This document shows, in pieces, positions 20,972 to 32,227 of a stretch of DNA of 64,000 bases (its first letter is position 1; the number at the start of each line of letters is the position of its first letter). This DNA is from Chrysoperla carnea (Eukaryota > Arthropoda > Insecta > Neuroptera > Chrysopidae): contig NC_058342.1 of assembly GCF_905475395.1 (NCBI RefSeq), positions 21,486,640 through 21,550,639 of the forward strand. The letters are read 5' to 3'. Below the pieces are notes generated by a model, which saw only the letters and a list, made by a program, of their open reading frames with translations, ran no database searches and was not told where the DNA came from. The translations under genes and the position numbers were made by a program.

Positions 20972-21942
20972 AAATTTTTAATGAAATCGGTGAAAATGAT
21001 CTCGAACTCAATGATAAACAATGGTTTTTAAGACTTTTGTTTTTAACAGACATAATGAACCATTATAATAATTTCAACGTACAACTCCAAGGAGATAACC
21101 ACACAATTTTAAAAATATATGAGGAATAAAAGAGTTTTACTTCAAAATTGATATTATTTGAAACTGACATAAGAACTAAAGAATTTCATTTCTTTCCCTT
21201 GTTAAAAGGGGAACATAAAAACGAAAATATCGATGAACGGAATCTAAATATGTTTGAAAGTTAGATTTCGGTCATTAAAAGTGAATATGAGAGTCGGTTT
21301 CAAAGTCTTAAGAAACATGGAGAAATGTTTACATTTATAATAAAGCCAGATGAAATAGAAAAAAATATTATAAATTTGCAATATTTTGAATATCTAAGAA
21401 TTGACAATTTTAGTTTAGAAATGATTGATTTTAAAAGTTCAACATTATGGACGGATAAATTCAAAGATAATTTGGAAAATACAGAAGATAATCATTTTCC
21501 CATGATATCAACATGTTGGACATCACTTCCTACGAAGTTCTAATCATTTAAAAAAATTGGCCTTGCCATTTTGTCGACATTCGGGTTCACTTATAAATGT
21601 GAGCAAATATTTTCACAAATGAAATTTTTTCTAAGCAAAGACAGGAGTAGATTAACTATTGAAAATTCAGATGCTAGTGTTCGACTTAAAACGACTAACT
21701 ATAAACCAAACTTGACTGAATTGTCGTCACAAGTTTAACACCAGGGGAGCCATTGATATCGTAGAGAAAGTTTATAAATAATGTTTATTCAACTATTTTT
21801 TTAATTATTTTCTTAATAAAATATATCTTATTATTTACTAAAATGCTGTTTTAATACGAAAATAACTCTGACTCAAATGTCTCTTTAATACTCGCATTTT
21901 AGTTGATTTTGACTCGCGGCCAATAAAGGTTGCTAACCCCTG
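20972..21942 (+). pseudogene. hAT transposase relic (GTF2IRD2-like group) with its 3' terminus
   Basis: It reads FLTDIMNHYNNFNVQLQGDN, then KLILFETDI and HFFPLL, a middle part, CWTSLPTKF, LAILSTFGFTYKCEQIF (hAT dimerisation region) and SRLTIENSDASVRLKTTNY, to a TAA at 21736-21738. Order and motifs match the hAT transposases known as GTF2IRD2-like in vertebrates. Stops occur near 21128 and 21263, and TAA follows TKF at 21541. The relic ends with ggttgctaacccctg (21928-21942), the reverse complement of a typical CAGGGGTTAGCAACC hAT terminus. The 5' half is missing. Confidence 0.75.
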
Positions 21943-21949
21943 ATCTATG

Positions 21950-22560
21950 AGGTCATATTGCTGACAATCAACAAAATTTCATATGCGAGAAGAGGTGAGT
22001 ACATATGTGAGAACGAAGTTGACTCTTCCATATTCCAGGTACTAAATATGATGTCATCTAAAACTTTCAAAAAACATGTAGTTATTTGGAATGATAACTG
22101 CATAGGACAAAACAAGAACAAAATGGGTCTTTTTGCCTTGATCTATTTAACAGCTTATTATAGCATTTATGATATTATTGATCATAAATACTTGGTCAGT
22201 GGTCACTATTATGTGGGGATTTTGTTCAAATTGCAAAAAGAAAGTAGTTAAATGTTCTTAACAGAAGGATGTGGAAAATATGATACGAGAATCATGAACC
22301 AAAATTATTAAGACCTAAATAAGGCTTCCATTGATTTCTTAAATACTACAAAGTTAAAAATATCAGCTGTCTCCAAACCAATTTAAAAACTACACTTTGC
22401 ATTACTTGGAGCTCGAAATAATATTTCAAAAGAAAAATTAAAAGATTTTAAGGGCATGCTACCATACATACCCACCGAAAATATGCATTCTACGAACATA
22501 CTTTTAATCAAACCGAAGCCGGAGAAAATTTATACAGGGTGTTCTGTTATTGATAGCAGA
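21950..22560 (+). pseudogene. third D-x-C-x-x-Q-N family fragment (Sola-like)
   Basis: The frame at 21958-22251 shows TFKKHVVIWNDNCIGQNKNK and HKYLVSGHYYVG, matching the D-N-C-x-G-Q-N-K-N and V-x-G-H blocks of the proteins at 4454-5029 and 7031-8854. The downstream residue block with the third acid is lost to a frameshift after 22220. Shifted frames further on (LKIKPKPEKIY-like, near 22510) may be its tail. It is a third lineage, closest in its GQNKN form to the copy at 4454. Confidence 0.6.
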
Positions 22561-22975
22561 AAATTATACCAGTAAATTAAGCTTATCAAGATAAATGGAA
22601 AAGCTCTTTAGCAAATTTCGATGTGAGGCCTGATTCGGGAAATGTGGCTCTGGGAAAAATAGAAAGATTTATGAATTCACAAACCTATCAAATTCATTAA
22701 ATTAGTAGGTGTCACTTTAGAATATAGAGGGGACTATCATAAAACAATATTTTATTGTAAATTGATTTAATTGGGTAGCGAATACTAAAAATAATATTTT
22801 GTTGTTTTTATCTATAAAGAAAAAAAAAAAAATACATACCTATTTATAAAATTATTTCACCAATACAGTGACACTTATATGTGGGAGGTATCAAATTATA
22901 TATTAACATAAGTACGGGGGCGGGGGGTTAAATTGTGTAACACATAACAAATAATGTCTTAGGATAACACAACAT

Positions 22976-23050
22976 GTTTCCTATCTAATTTTGCAGGGTC
23001 CTTTATCCAACTTTCTAATTGGATTTTATGTAGTTGTTAAAACAGACTAT
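22976..23050. repeat. short dispersed repeat (also at 38626-38700)
   Basis: The stretch ctatctaattttgcagggtc followed by ctttctaattggattttatg occurs here and, nearly identical, at 38626-38690. A weaker version lies near 44040. It lies directly before the Penelope-like relic. Confidence 0.65.
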
Positions 23051-23059
23051 CAATTACTT

Positions 23060-23800
23060 TTCAGCTATCTAGTATACGTATGCCGATGACATCTTTACAA
23101 TTTTTGACACAGGTAAAGAAAATCCACAATTTTTTTTTTATTAAATTAAAAAGCATGTACCCGTAATCGATTTCACAACAGAAATCGAAAGAGACGGTTT
23201 AATCCCGTTCCCAGACATAAGAATATCTAAAAATTTCAATTCTAGAAAACTAGAATTTGACATATACAGAAAAGCAACACACACTACAAGGTACATTAAA
23301 GCAAATTCAAACAACCCACCACAGCTCAAATTGGCTATTTCCAATTTCTTAGTGAACAGATTAATGAAAGTACCAGCAGATCGCAATAAACACTGGTTTT
23401 AATCAAAAAATAATAAAAAAATATGTTCCGAAAAACAAAATTCAGAATGTTAAGAAACAGTTCAAACAACATCAAAACCGGAAATGGTAAAATATGTGGG
23501 CTAAAGTAGATGACAATTTGTTATAAGATTTAAAGAGCATGTAACAGCAACACTTAAAACATGGAAGAATTAAACCATGGTAGATGGAAGACTAAAAACA
23601 CGATATCGAAAATTTCGATAGCGTGTGTAACCGCTCACGTTATCAAAAATGATTATAAAATCGACAAATTTAATTTAAAAATCAATAACCAACCTAGCGA
23701 ATTAGATGCTTATGAATTATCAACATTAAAAAACTGATTAATGAAACAATGAACTTGAATAAGGAAACTATTCCAAACTCGGGTTTAATAAAAATTGGAA
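23060..23800 (+). pseudogene. Penelope-like element: RT end and GIY-YIG nuclease remnants
   Basis: Near 23075 the frame reads YADDIFTIFDTG, the catalytic Y-x-D-D of the reverse transcriptase. After a shift come PVIDFTTEIERDGLIPF, PDIRISKNFNSRKLEFDIYR and THTTRYIKANSNNP with VNRLMKVP. This pattern (F-T-x-E-x-E ... L-P-F-L-D-I ... Y-R-K-x-T) is specific to Penelope-type RTs. Near 23630-23730 another frame reads HVIKNDYKIDKFNLKINNQ, matching the end of the GIY-YIG nuclease. Many stops are present. A second RT piece lies at 39885-40050. Confidence 0.75.
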
Positions 23801-25440
23801 AGTCAAGATTGAATTTCTAGAATTAATAATAGATTTTGAAAATGAAAAATTATTTACTTTCATAAGGCACATGAAACGATAATTTTTGTGTATGAAATAA
23901 ACAAACAAATAACTTGATTTCTATGAAAAAATAAAATTTATTTTGCAAATAATGGTTTTTATTTTCATAAGGTGAGTCACGAAAAAGTTAAAAACAGTGG
24001 TAAGAAAGTTTGAGAAACGCTTATCTAGAAATTCCTTTCCGACTTTGTATTCCCATTCTATTTTCCAAAACACAAACAGCAAATTTCTTATCAATAAGTG
24101 CGAAAATGAAAGACAAAAATTCTCAATTTAAAACTAAAAAGTCTCCCTCCCCTTTTCAATTTTCAACAATCCCAATTTGAAATCGAAATTAATGATCTAT
24201 AATATCAATTATCGAAATTTTTTTCAACCATTGTATACATTTCCAAAAAAACTTTATTCTAATACGTCTCCCCCCTTTTAATTTTCAAAAGATATTTTGC
24301 TTTTGAAACTTTATTTTCAGTTTTTACAATTCATGGTAATCTTCAAATATGTCGCAGTGTATTTTATATGCGTTCTGTTAAAAGCATACAAACTTTAATT
24401 AATTCATACATCGATCCATAATTCCATAAAAAATAAGAAAATGAAGAAATATATCTCGATTTTTGATCACAAAAACGTCCCCGCCCGTTTTCTTTTAAAC
24501 TCCTCATTATCTTTTTTGTAAGCTTATTTTCACAATGGTATTAATCGAACAGCTACAAACATCCACGAATGAATAAATTGATTTGAATATAGAAAAGTTT
24601 ATTCTGCGTTTGTTATCGATGCATAAGTTTCTATTTGCCAAATTTGTGTTAATAATTTTCACAACCATTATATTTTCCGAAAATACTAGCAACGAATTAT
24701 TTTGTTAAGGAAATAACGCCTGTTTTTCAGTTGTGTAAACCAATTTGCGTGATGTGATTATTGTTATCAACAGCAAAATAGCTAAATATTGAAGTAACCG
24801 TTATTTAACTTTTTTTCCAGCAAATAGTTTTGTTCACCATTACATGACATAATGACACGAATGTGAAATAGAGGTGATGCATAAATCTCCGATGAAATTT
24901 CGATTCTTTTTAAATGACAACCATTTCTTTATTAAAATTACTTCCATTTTTTTTTCCAATACCCAAAATATCACTTAAGCCGAAATTGTTTTTTTGGCAA
25001 TCAATGCACGACATATTGGAAGTGGTATCAACTAAATAATTTCCACACAGTGTACGAAATGAATTTATTTCTCGACTTTTGAAATGTAGAAGTTAGTATT
25101 CGAACATTTTATTTTGGTTAATAAACCTTTTATAACAAAACGTCTTTTGAAGTCATTGAATATCACGTTCATTAATAATGTAAATAATTTACACAAACAA
25201 TTTTATACACTGAATTTATATTTAAAATTTATACTTCTTTAATAATTTGTATTATTGATTGTAGATACTTTCAATTCTTTGATAAAAATAGATTTATTGC
25301 ACAGACAAGTTTTAACATGATGGAAGATTTAGGTTAGCAAACACAACTGAAAATTTGTTCGCCAAATGATTTTAATAATTATTTTTTTAATAAATAATTG
25401 TCTTTATATTTTAATTTATTTTATTTAAATTATTGAATTA
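23801..25440. other. noncoding AT-rich stretch
   Basis: No coding frame, repeat with copies in the window, or RNA gene was recognised. Short recurring phrases (cttttgaaattt, ttttcaattttcaac) look like low-complexity AT sequence. Confidence 0.5.
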
Positions 25441-25943
25441 TTATTTATTTCGAAAATGTTAATTAATTATAAAAAGTTTATTTTTATTTTACGTTTTGCC
25501 GGTATGGCTTTGCTTCACTATACAAAACATAACAAACAGCGTGGTGTCATCTATGGTTACGTTCCGATATACACTGCGAGCACTCAGTGCTCTTACTGTA
25601 GAGAAAATCGTTCCGATACAGACTACCAGTGCATTTTCTCAGTACTCTAAGGAAACTTTTTACTGCAAGCACTGGCGTTTTAGAGGTAAGGTATTCTCAG
25701 TGTTTTGGTCACGTGATCAAATTCAAATAGCACCAGTTTTATAATATTTCACGTCAATTCTTGATGTAAATAAATTATTCATCATAATTATAAAATCTTA
25801 AATAATATTGTTTTATTAATAAAAATTTTAGGCATTGCATTTATGTTAAATGAAAATATAACATTTTAACGAAATAAAGATTGGTATATTTTTATTATAA
25901 TGTAAAATGAAATTTACTTTTTTAATTAATCTTGAATATATTA

Positions 25944-26337
25944 TTGGTGTGTTCCGTAATATTCACCAGTATACTGGCCAGTGCTATGACGTCATAAGCC
26001 GACGCCATACTGGTGAATCGTTCCAAAATATACTGGCCAGTACTTGACCTCATATTTTAGGTTAATCAACAAAATAACTTAAATGTATTTGCACTATGAT
26101 ACTCTTCAGGAGCTACTTTGAGCGTATAAAATTTCTTATTGTATTCGTCAATTACGAGTAAGTCTTTTTCAGACGCCATTATTCCTTCTTAATGAAGAAT
26201 AAAAAAATAAATTTCTTGCACAACACTCAGCGAACATATGTACATTATCATGTCCGTTTTTTCAGAACAATATGGCGTCAATTTCTGACATCATGAGCAC
26301 TGGCCAGTATACTGGTGAATATTACGGAACACGCCCT
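25944..26337. mobile_element. MITE copy 1 (CCAGTATACTGG ends)
   Basis: The ends form an inverted repeat of about 50 bp: gtgttccgtaatattcacca at the left and its reverse complement at 26310-26335. Each end holds the palindrome ccagtatactgg followed by ggccagtgct. A TGACGTCA-type site lies just inside each end (25987-25994; 26285-26292 with one change). Copy 2 lies at 52288-52612 with the same internal block (tcgtcaattacgagtaagtc). There is no coding capacity. Confidence 0.85.
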
Positions 26338-26640
26338 ATAAATATCCATCAAATATTCGTTGAATAGAGTACTTTTTAATGAAAATTATTTTCGTTTGAC
26401 AACAGTTTCAAAAACGGGATAACAGTATACTGGACTGCGTTCAGTTTTAACCAGTAACCAGTATAGCTGACTAAACATGAAAGGCTTCGAAGTATACTGA
26501 ATAAATATCATATCTTATAGTAGCCTCAGTGATTTGAAATTTTTAGCCCTTGCGTTCAAAAATAGGATACTATTACAGAAAACGGAGATGTTATCGTAAA
26601 TGATATTCATCCGAAATTTTCTTTGTGGAAAGATATTATA

Positions 26641-27123
26641 CTAGCTTGATACCCGTCCACTTCACTGGGCTTAAGAGTAAAACCCACCGCTTTATAGCCT
26701 CCACCTCTTTTGATCTCACTTATTCCCCTTCCATAGCACTCAAAATAATTGTTTGATACAGCTAAAATATTTGCACAATTTTCAATTTTTTTAAGTGTAA
26801 ATAGTCATAATTTATTGAGTATATCAGAAAAAAAGGCCATTAATTGTTTGACATTTACTATTATAAATTTTTACAGAAATCTTTAATTTTTGGTTTAAAA
26901 TGATTATCATAGATGGAGCAGTAAAATTTCAGCATAAATTTAATTTGTTTAAGTTTTTTTTTAAATATATCTTTATAAATTATTGCTCATGTGTTACTTT
27001 GATGTATGAGCTATATTGCTGTACAGTTTCATTCAAATCCATCTGCTAGATTTTGCGTGAAAGCGTAACAAACTAACAAACAAACAAACATCTTTACCTT
27101 CACATTTAAAATATATAGGGATA
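26641..27123 (+). repeat. RTE/SINE-like repeat copy 1
   Basis: It starts ctagcttgatacccgtccac and ends with gcgtgaaagcgtaacaaact, then (acaa)n, then tttaaaatatatagggata. A shorter copy at 35251-35663 has the same ends. A start of the type tagc...cccg and an end of the type gtaacaaacaaacaaacatc followed by agggat are typical of arthropod RTE retrotransposons and SINEs using their tails. No ORF is present. Confidence 0.7.
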
Positions 27124-27910
27124 AATATAGTCTATTGAGTAACGTGGAGTAAAATTAAAAAATCTGATTACGACACAACCCGTATCGGAAACCAGCAGTC
27201 TAAAGCCTTAAGTGTTCCTCTCGCGAGATGGCCACCATCCTGATGATACTGGCGTGAGAAGAACGAAACAAAAATGAAATAAATAATTTTGTGTAACTGT
27301 ATCTATACTTCGTGAGTCAAACAATAAACAAGTTTTGTTTTGAATTCTGAAAAATTTAATGATTTAAGTTAAAAGTGTGAAATTAATTAAATTCACTTTA
27401 TTAGATCATAAGAATTAAGTCTTTTATGATGTTTAAGAAGAATTATTTATACAACATACGAAGTTAATGGACGTCGAGTTGCTTTCAAAGGAATTTCTAT
27501 AAAATTAAAGAAGTTTGGAATTGATTTAGATCATAATCTATTTTGAATTTTACAAGTAAGTAAAGATCATCTAAATCATTTTAAAAAATCTAGCAAATTC
27601 ATTTTTTATTTCTTGCTTATGTCAGAGGTTGGAGCCTTTAATATTGATATTGATATTGACATGCAATAAAAGCCGCCAAATTGTTAATCTTAAGGATACG
27701 AAAATCTGAATACGAATTTTTTGTGTACTCAACTTTGAATACGATAAATATCATCAATCAGATGATATATTTAGATATTTCGATTAATATGCCTCTTAGG
27801 ATCGTGGCCTATGTGGTCCAATATATAAATCCAGACCTGGCTGTGTGTATGTAAAAATTTTGGTAATGATAAGATAGGTCATTAACGAACGCCAAAATTA
27901 GTCTCATACT
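27124..27910. other. noncoding stretch
   Basis: No gene was recognised. A short (attgat)n-like run lies near 27641-27660. Confidence 0.4.
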
Positions 27911-29147
27911 AGACCATGGGACTGAAAGGGTGCTTTTTTAAATGATTTATACATACTAGTGATGGAGCGAATATTGTATTTTGTAATTTCGCGAATGAGA
28001 ATGCGAATGATTATTTCCAATATTCGCGAATGCGAATGTTAAGTCTTAAATGAAGCGCTCGCAAATTGTTATGTACCGTCATTTTTGAGTTCATTATTTA
28101 ACTGATTTTGAAAATTCTTCCACCTTTAGAATGCTACATTATCAGCAAATAACATAGGCTTTATTTTATTTTATTTTTTTTAATAGGTTTCCGCACCAAA
28201 GTTAAAATCTAATTTTATTGTTATTTAGTTAAAATACTGAGTAACTTCTGTATATATAAGTTGCACAAATATTGTTTAAACAATGTAAAGAACTATCTAT
28301 TCACGTTATAGCATTCAATTTCTTTACCTTCATTTAATTTCCCTTTTGTTCACTATTTAATGGATTTTAACTTTTAGTGTGGAACCCTATTTAAAATCCT
28401 ATTAAGGCTTATTTGCTATAATTACATTTGTCCAACAGTCAAATTTAACTTTGATTGAAAAGTGAGATAAAATTTTGAGTAAAGTACATATTAGTTAAGC
28501 TTGGGATTATTTTGCAATTTATGATACAAAATTTGGATTTTTTGTCAAAAACATTCACAAAACATTCGTATCGTTTTTTGCGAATGCGAATGCAAATGTT
28601 AAAAAATGTGCGAATATTCGCGAATGCGAAAGCGAATATTCGTCCCGTCACTAATACATACTTGAAACTTCGTGAGTGGCTTCCTTTTGGCGAGCGAGTC
28701 TACCAAACTTCTCTCTACGACATTTTTCGAAAATGATGCGTTTTCAAACGAAAGTGAATGCATCATAACGGCATATTTAAGCTATCGGTCTGAAAAAACG
28801 CGGCATGGAATTTGTCGGACACTATGATCACTTGATAACATTAATGTGAACCATGTTTGTATTCAAAAACAAAAATACTTAAGTACGGCATGTTGGAGGT
28901 GGTAGCCCTAGTTCATCGTTGCAGTATTTTTATCGGACAAAATATTTTATTGTTTAATAATTTATTTACCCAGCTGCGTTTTTCAGATCGATCGCTCAAA
29001 TATGACGTTATCATGCTCATTTGAAATCGCAGCACTTTCGAAAAAAGTCATAGAGAGAAGTTTGGTAGGCTTGTCAAAAGGAAGTCACTCACGAAGCTTC
29101 AAATATGTATAATCATTTAACAAAGTACCCTTTCTGTCTCACGGTCT
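27911..29147. mobile_element. long-TIR element interrupted by a hAT MITE
   Basis: The left end agaccatgggactgaaaggg and the following 100-plus bases (cttcgtgagtggcttccttt, ctaccaaacttctctctacg) reappear as reverse complement at the right end, finishing acggtct at 29147. Without the nested hAT the element is about 532 bp, and its two halves are largely each other's complement. A half copy stands at 53840-54044. The target duplication is unclear. It has no coding capacity. Confidence 0.8.
27957..28653. mobile_element. non-autonomous hAT element with 8-bp TSD
   Basis: The ends are tagtgatggagcgaatatt at the left and aatattcgtcccgtcacta at the right, imperfect inverted repeats of hAT type (TAGTGATGG...). 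The flanks atacatac (27949-27956) and atacatac (28654-28661) are a perfect 8-bp duplication, diagnostic of hAT. It is 697 bp long and AT-rich. Subterminal attcgcgaatgcgaa motifs are repeated at both ends, likely transposase-binding sites. There is no transposase. Confidence 0.92.
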
Positions 29148-29923
29148 ATACATATTGTGCCGAATTATGAGTGCTAAATATAGAGTGTCCACCCACGATC
29201 TAGACTACCACTTATAGCCTAGATCAAAATAAGTCGATTTATCTAAACTTGTCTTAGTAAAAGTTGCTCCGTTTTGGCGCCATACGCTATAAAATTTGAG
29301 ATTTTGGAATCGTTTTTCAAAATTTCCATTACTTTAGAATGGATAGCGAGATTTTGATAAAAGTTTAAGTACTCCAACCAAAGTACTTGAAATGTCCTTT
29401 ATTTTAATAATACAAAATTTTACCCAAATTTCAAACAGTTCATAACTCGTTTGAAAACTTGTACTTTCTAGTTTTGGAATCTATTGCTAGATCTAGTTTT
29501 GGAATATTAATAAATATGTTGAAATGTAGAGTGCATGTGCGGAAACATACGTTGCGCACGATACGTTACGTTAAATTTATTGGTTCGATAATTACTTACA
29601 TTTTATTAGATATTTCTGCAGGATTTGTGGAAGAAACAATAATAGATGTGTTCTGTTAAACTATTAATCAGGAAAAATAAAGGGTCGAAATTTAGCTTAA
29701 AATACGTATTTTATTATTTAATATGAATTATCTTCAACTTTCCCATTTAATGTTATGAGCTAAAATCAATAGTTCTCCCAAAAAAAACCCAAAAAACCGC
29801 CTTTTTTATTTGGTCCCGCTGTATTTTTTCCTGTATGACTTTTTATTTTGGACAATTCTTAACACTTTTTGATTCATGATATTTTTTTACCTAATCTTAC
29901 CGTTGTCGATATGATGACTGTTC

Positions 29924-30593
29924 ACAGGATGTTTTTTTAAGTGAACATATGCTTGAAACTCGAAAAATAACTTTTATCGATAAAAATATTTCAAACGAAA
30001 AATGTTGGGTGTGTAGGCGCACATCTTACTTTCAAGCTAACTCTACTCCATTACTGGTAATCGATAGATTAACACTTTAAATTAGAAAGTTGTTATGGTT
30101 AAAAAAAGTAGCATTTTTTGTTCCAAACATTTTTTCGCAAACCGTACAGTTTAGACACAAACGGACTAAAAAGTTTTACCCAAAATTGTTTGTTCATATC
30201 AGAATTGGCATTTCTTATAATTGTTTCTGCGAATTCTTGTTAATTCAATAAAAGTGGTTCGTTTTTCTATAAAGACCATTTTAGATCAAATTGAATGAAC
30301 AAACGCACAAAAAGCTATCTTTTTTTGCTATCAATTATTGTCTAAACTATTCGATTTACAAAAATATGTTTGCGTATTTATAAAGAACAACTTTCTAATT
30401 TAAAGTGTTCATCTAATGTTTGTCAGTTATGAATCAGAGTGAGGTTTTAATTGAACCTAGAAACTAAGATTAAATTCGATGCCAGTATCAGATGTGTCCC
30501 TTGAAAACTAATATTTTTCGTTTGAGGCATTTTCCTCGATGAAATTTATTTATCGAGTTTCAAGCATATGTCATCTTAAAAAGACATCCTGTA
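29924..30593. mobile_element. foldback MITE starting ACAGGATGT
   Basis: The left end (acaggatgt, then gcttgaaactcgaaaaataa) is the complement of the right end (ttatcgagtttcaagcatat, then acatcctgt) over about 85 bp. A second inverted pair lies deeper inside (aactttctaatttaaagtgt at 30389 versus its complement at 30076). Such tac-ag-gatgt ends are common in mariner-like MITEs. No ORF is present. Confidence 0.75.
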
Positions 30594-30910
30594 TATGGTA
30601 TGAGTATAGAGGGCGGCAAATATTTTTGTCCAGAGTGGCTAAATAGCTATATCGGGACTTGGCATTAACCTTAGTCCTTTTTGAATCTTCTAGGACTCGA
30701 CTTAAGGTCAAATATATAAACTTGAAGATATCCCTGTTCAAAATATTAATTCATATATTATTAAATCAAAATTGTCGTCAAGACAATTAAAAATTCAAGA
30801 CCATTTTTTCCATTCAAGTCGACTTCTTGACGTTTATATTGAATCCAAGTAAAACCCAAAATGACCATGGAAAACAAAGAAAATGTCACGTTTTTTCGAA
30901 AGTAACTATT

Positions 30911-31435
30911 TTTGTACCATGTATATATGTAATATATATCAAGGTATGCTAAATTTAGTCCCAAGTTTGTAACGCTTGAAAATATTGATGCTACGATCAA
31001 AATTTTGGCATAGGTATTCATAAAATCACCTTATTAGTCCATTTTCGATTGTCCGTCTGTCATCACGATAACTCAAAAACGAAAAGAGATATTTAGTTGA
31101 AATTTTTATCTCGTGCTCAGGACTTAAAAAGTGAAGTCGAGTTCGTAAATGAGCATCATAGGTTAATTGGATCTTGGATCCGTAGAAGGTAGAACCCATC
31201 TTGTAAACCGTTAGAAATAGAACAAACGTTTAGGTATAAAACGTATACCTTATAAAAAAATAAAAAACTTTTGTTTGAAACATTTTTTCGTAAAAAAAAA
31301 ATTGTATAGTTTGTATTATATGGGAATATCAGTTATGTATGTGACATGTATGTATGTGTAATGTGACAGTATAATCAACATTGTCTATACATGATATTTC
31401 AATAATTAACTCAGTCAATTGTTTGTTTTCATTTG
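30911..31435. repeat. family X repeat, copy A
   Basis: It runs from taccatgtatatatg through tagtcccaagtttgtaacgc, ttagtccattttcgattgtc, cgtctgtc, the cgagttcgtaaatgagca block and cgtagaaggtagaacccatc, to the end motif aactcagtcaattgtttg. It is the most complete single-orientation copy in the window and ends about 16 bp before the acceptor of the exon at 31452. Confidence 0.85.
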
Positions 31436-31451
31436 TTTTTGATATTTTCAG

Positions 31452-32227
31452 GAGAAAGTCGGAGGAATGAATCATCACATCGTCATCATTTTAGAGAATA
31501 TTCAACGCCAGGCAGAAAATCAAAGATGTCTGAATCGGAATTTTCAACATCATTCTATAATCAAGAAAACTCATTTGCCAATCAAGAACATTTAGAAATC
31601 GTTATAGACGACGACGAAGATTCAATCAGTCAAACATCAGAAATAATTTTTAATGAGCTTGGTAGCATATCACCAGATTATTTCCCTGAAGAATTTAAAT
31701 ATGATAATGTCGTTGATATCAATAATAATATAATAACTGATTTAGTTGATGAAAATGAAACAGATGACGATGATATTACAGCATACGATATGGATGCCTT
31801 TACCCCATGGACGACTGAAATGGTGGAACAAACACCAGAAAAAAGTTTTAGTGAGCTTGGTAACATATCACCAGTTTATTTCCCTGAAGAAATTGAATAT
31901 GATAATGTCGCTAATATCAATAACAATATAATAACTGATTTAGTTGATGAAAATGAAACAGATGACGATGATATTACGGCATACGATACGAATCCCTTTA
32001 CCTTATGGGCGTGGGAAATGGTGGAACAAGAAACAAAAAATACAAATAAAATTTATATGACTGTAAAAAAATTTCAACAATTGGAAAATGAAAAAAAAAT
32101 TACTACAGAAACATCGTTAGTCGAGGACGAAATACTGGGTACATATATGGTAACTAATATATTAATGAACGCGAATTTAAGTGAATTAGAAAGTGTAGAA
32201 ATTGACTGTGACGATAATAACAATTAA
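31452..32227 (+). CDS. acidic exon with internal 66-codon duplication, unknown protein
   Basis: The frame is open from a good acceptor (tttgatattttcag, AG at 31450-31451) to TAA at 32225-32227. It starts in phase with one base of a previous exon; the first in-frame ATG inside is 31527. The protein is rich in Asp, Glu, Asn, Thr and Ser. Two 66-residue units (period 198 bp, starting near 31655 and 31853) share ELG-(S/N)-ISP and YFPEE, and both end in DLVDENETDDDDITAYD. No membrane segment or known domain was recognised. The duplication keeps the frame, and no stop has accumulated in about 260 codons, which argues for coding. The upstream exon was not identified. Confidence 0.5.
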
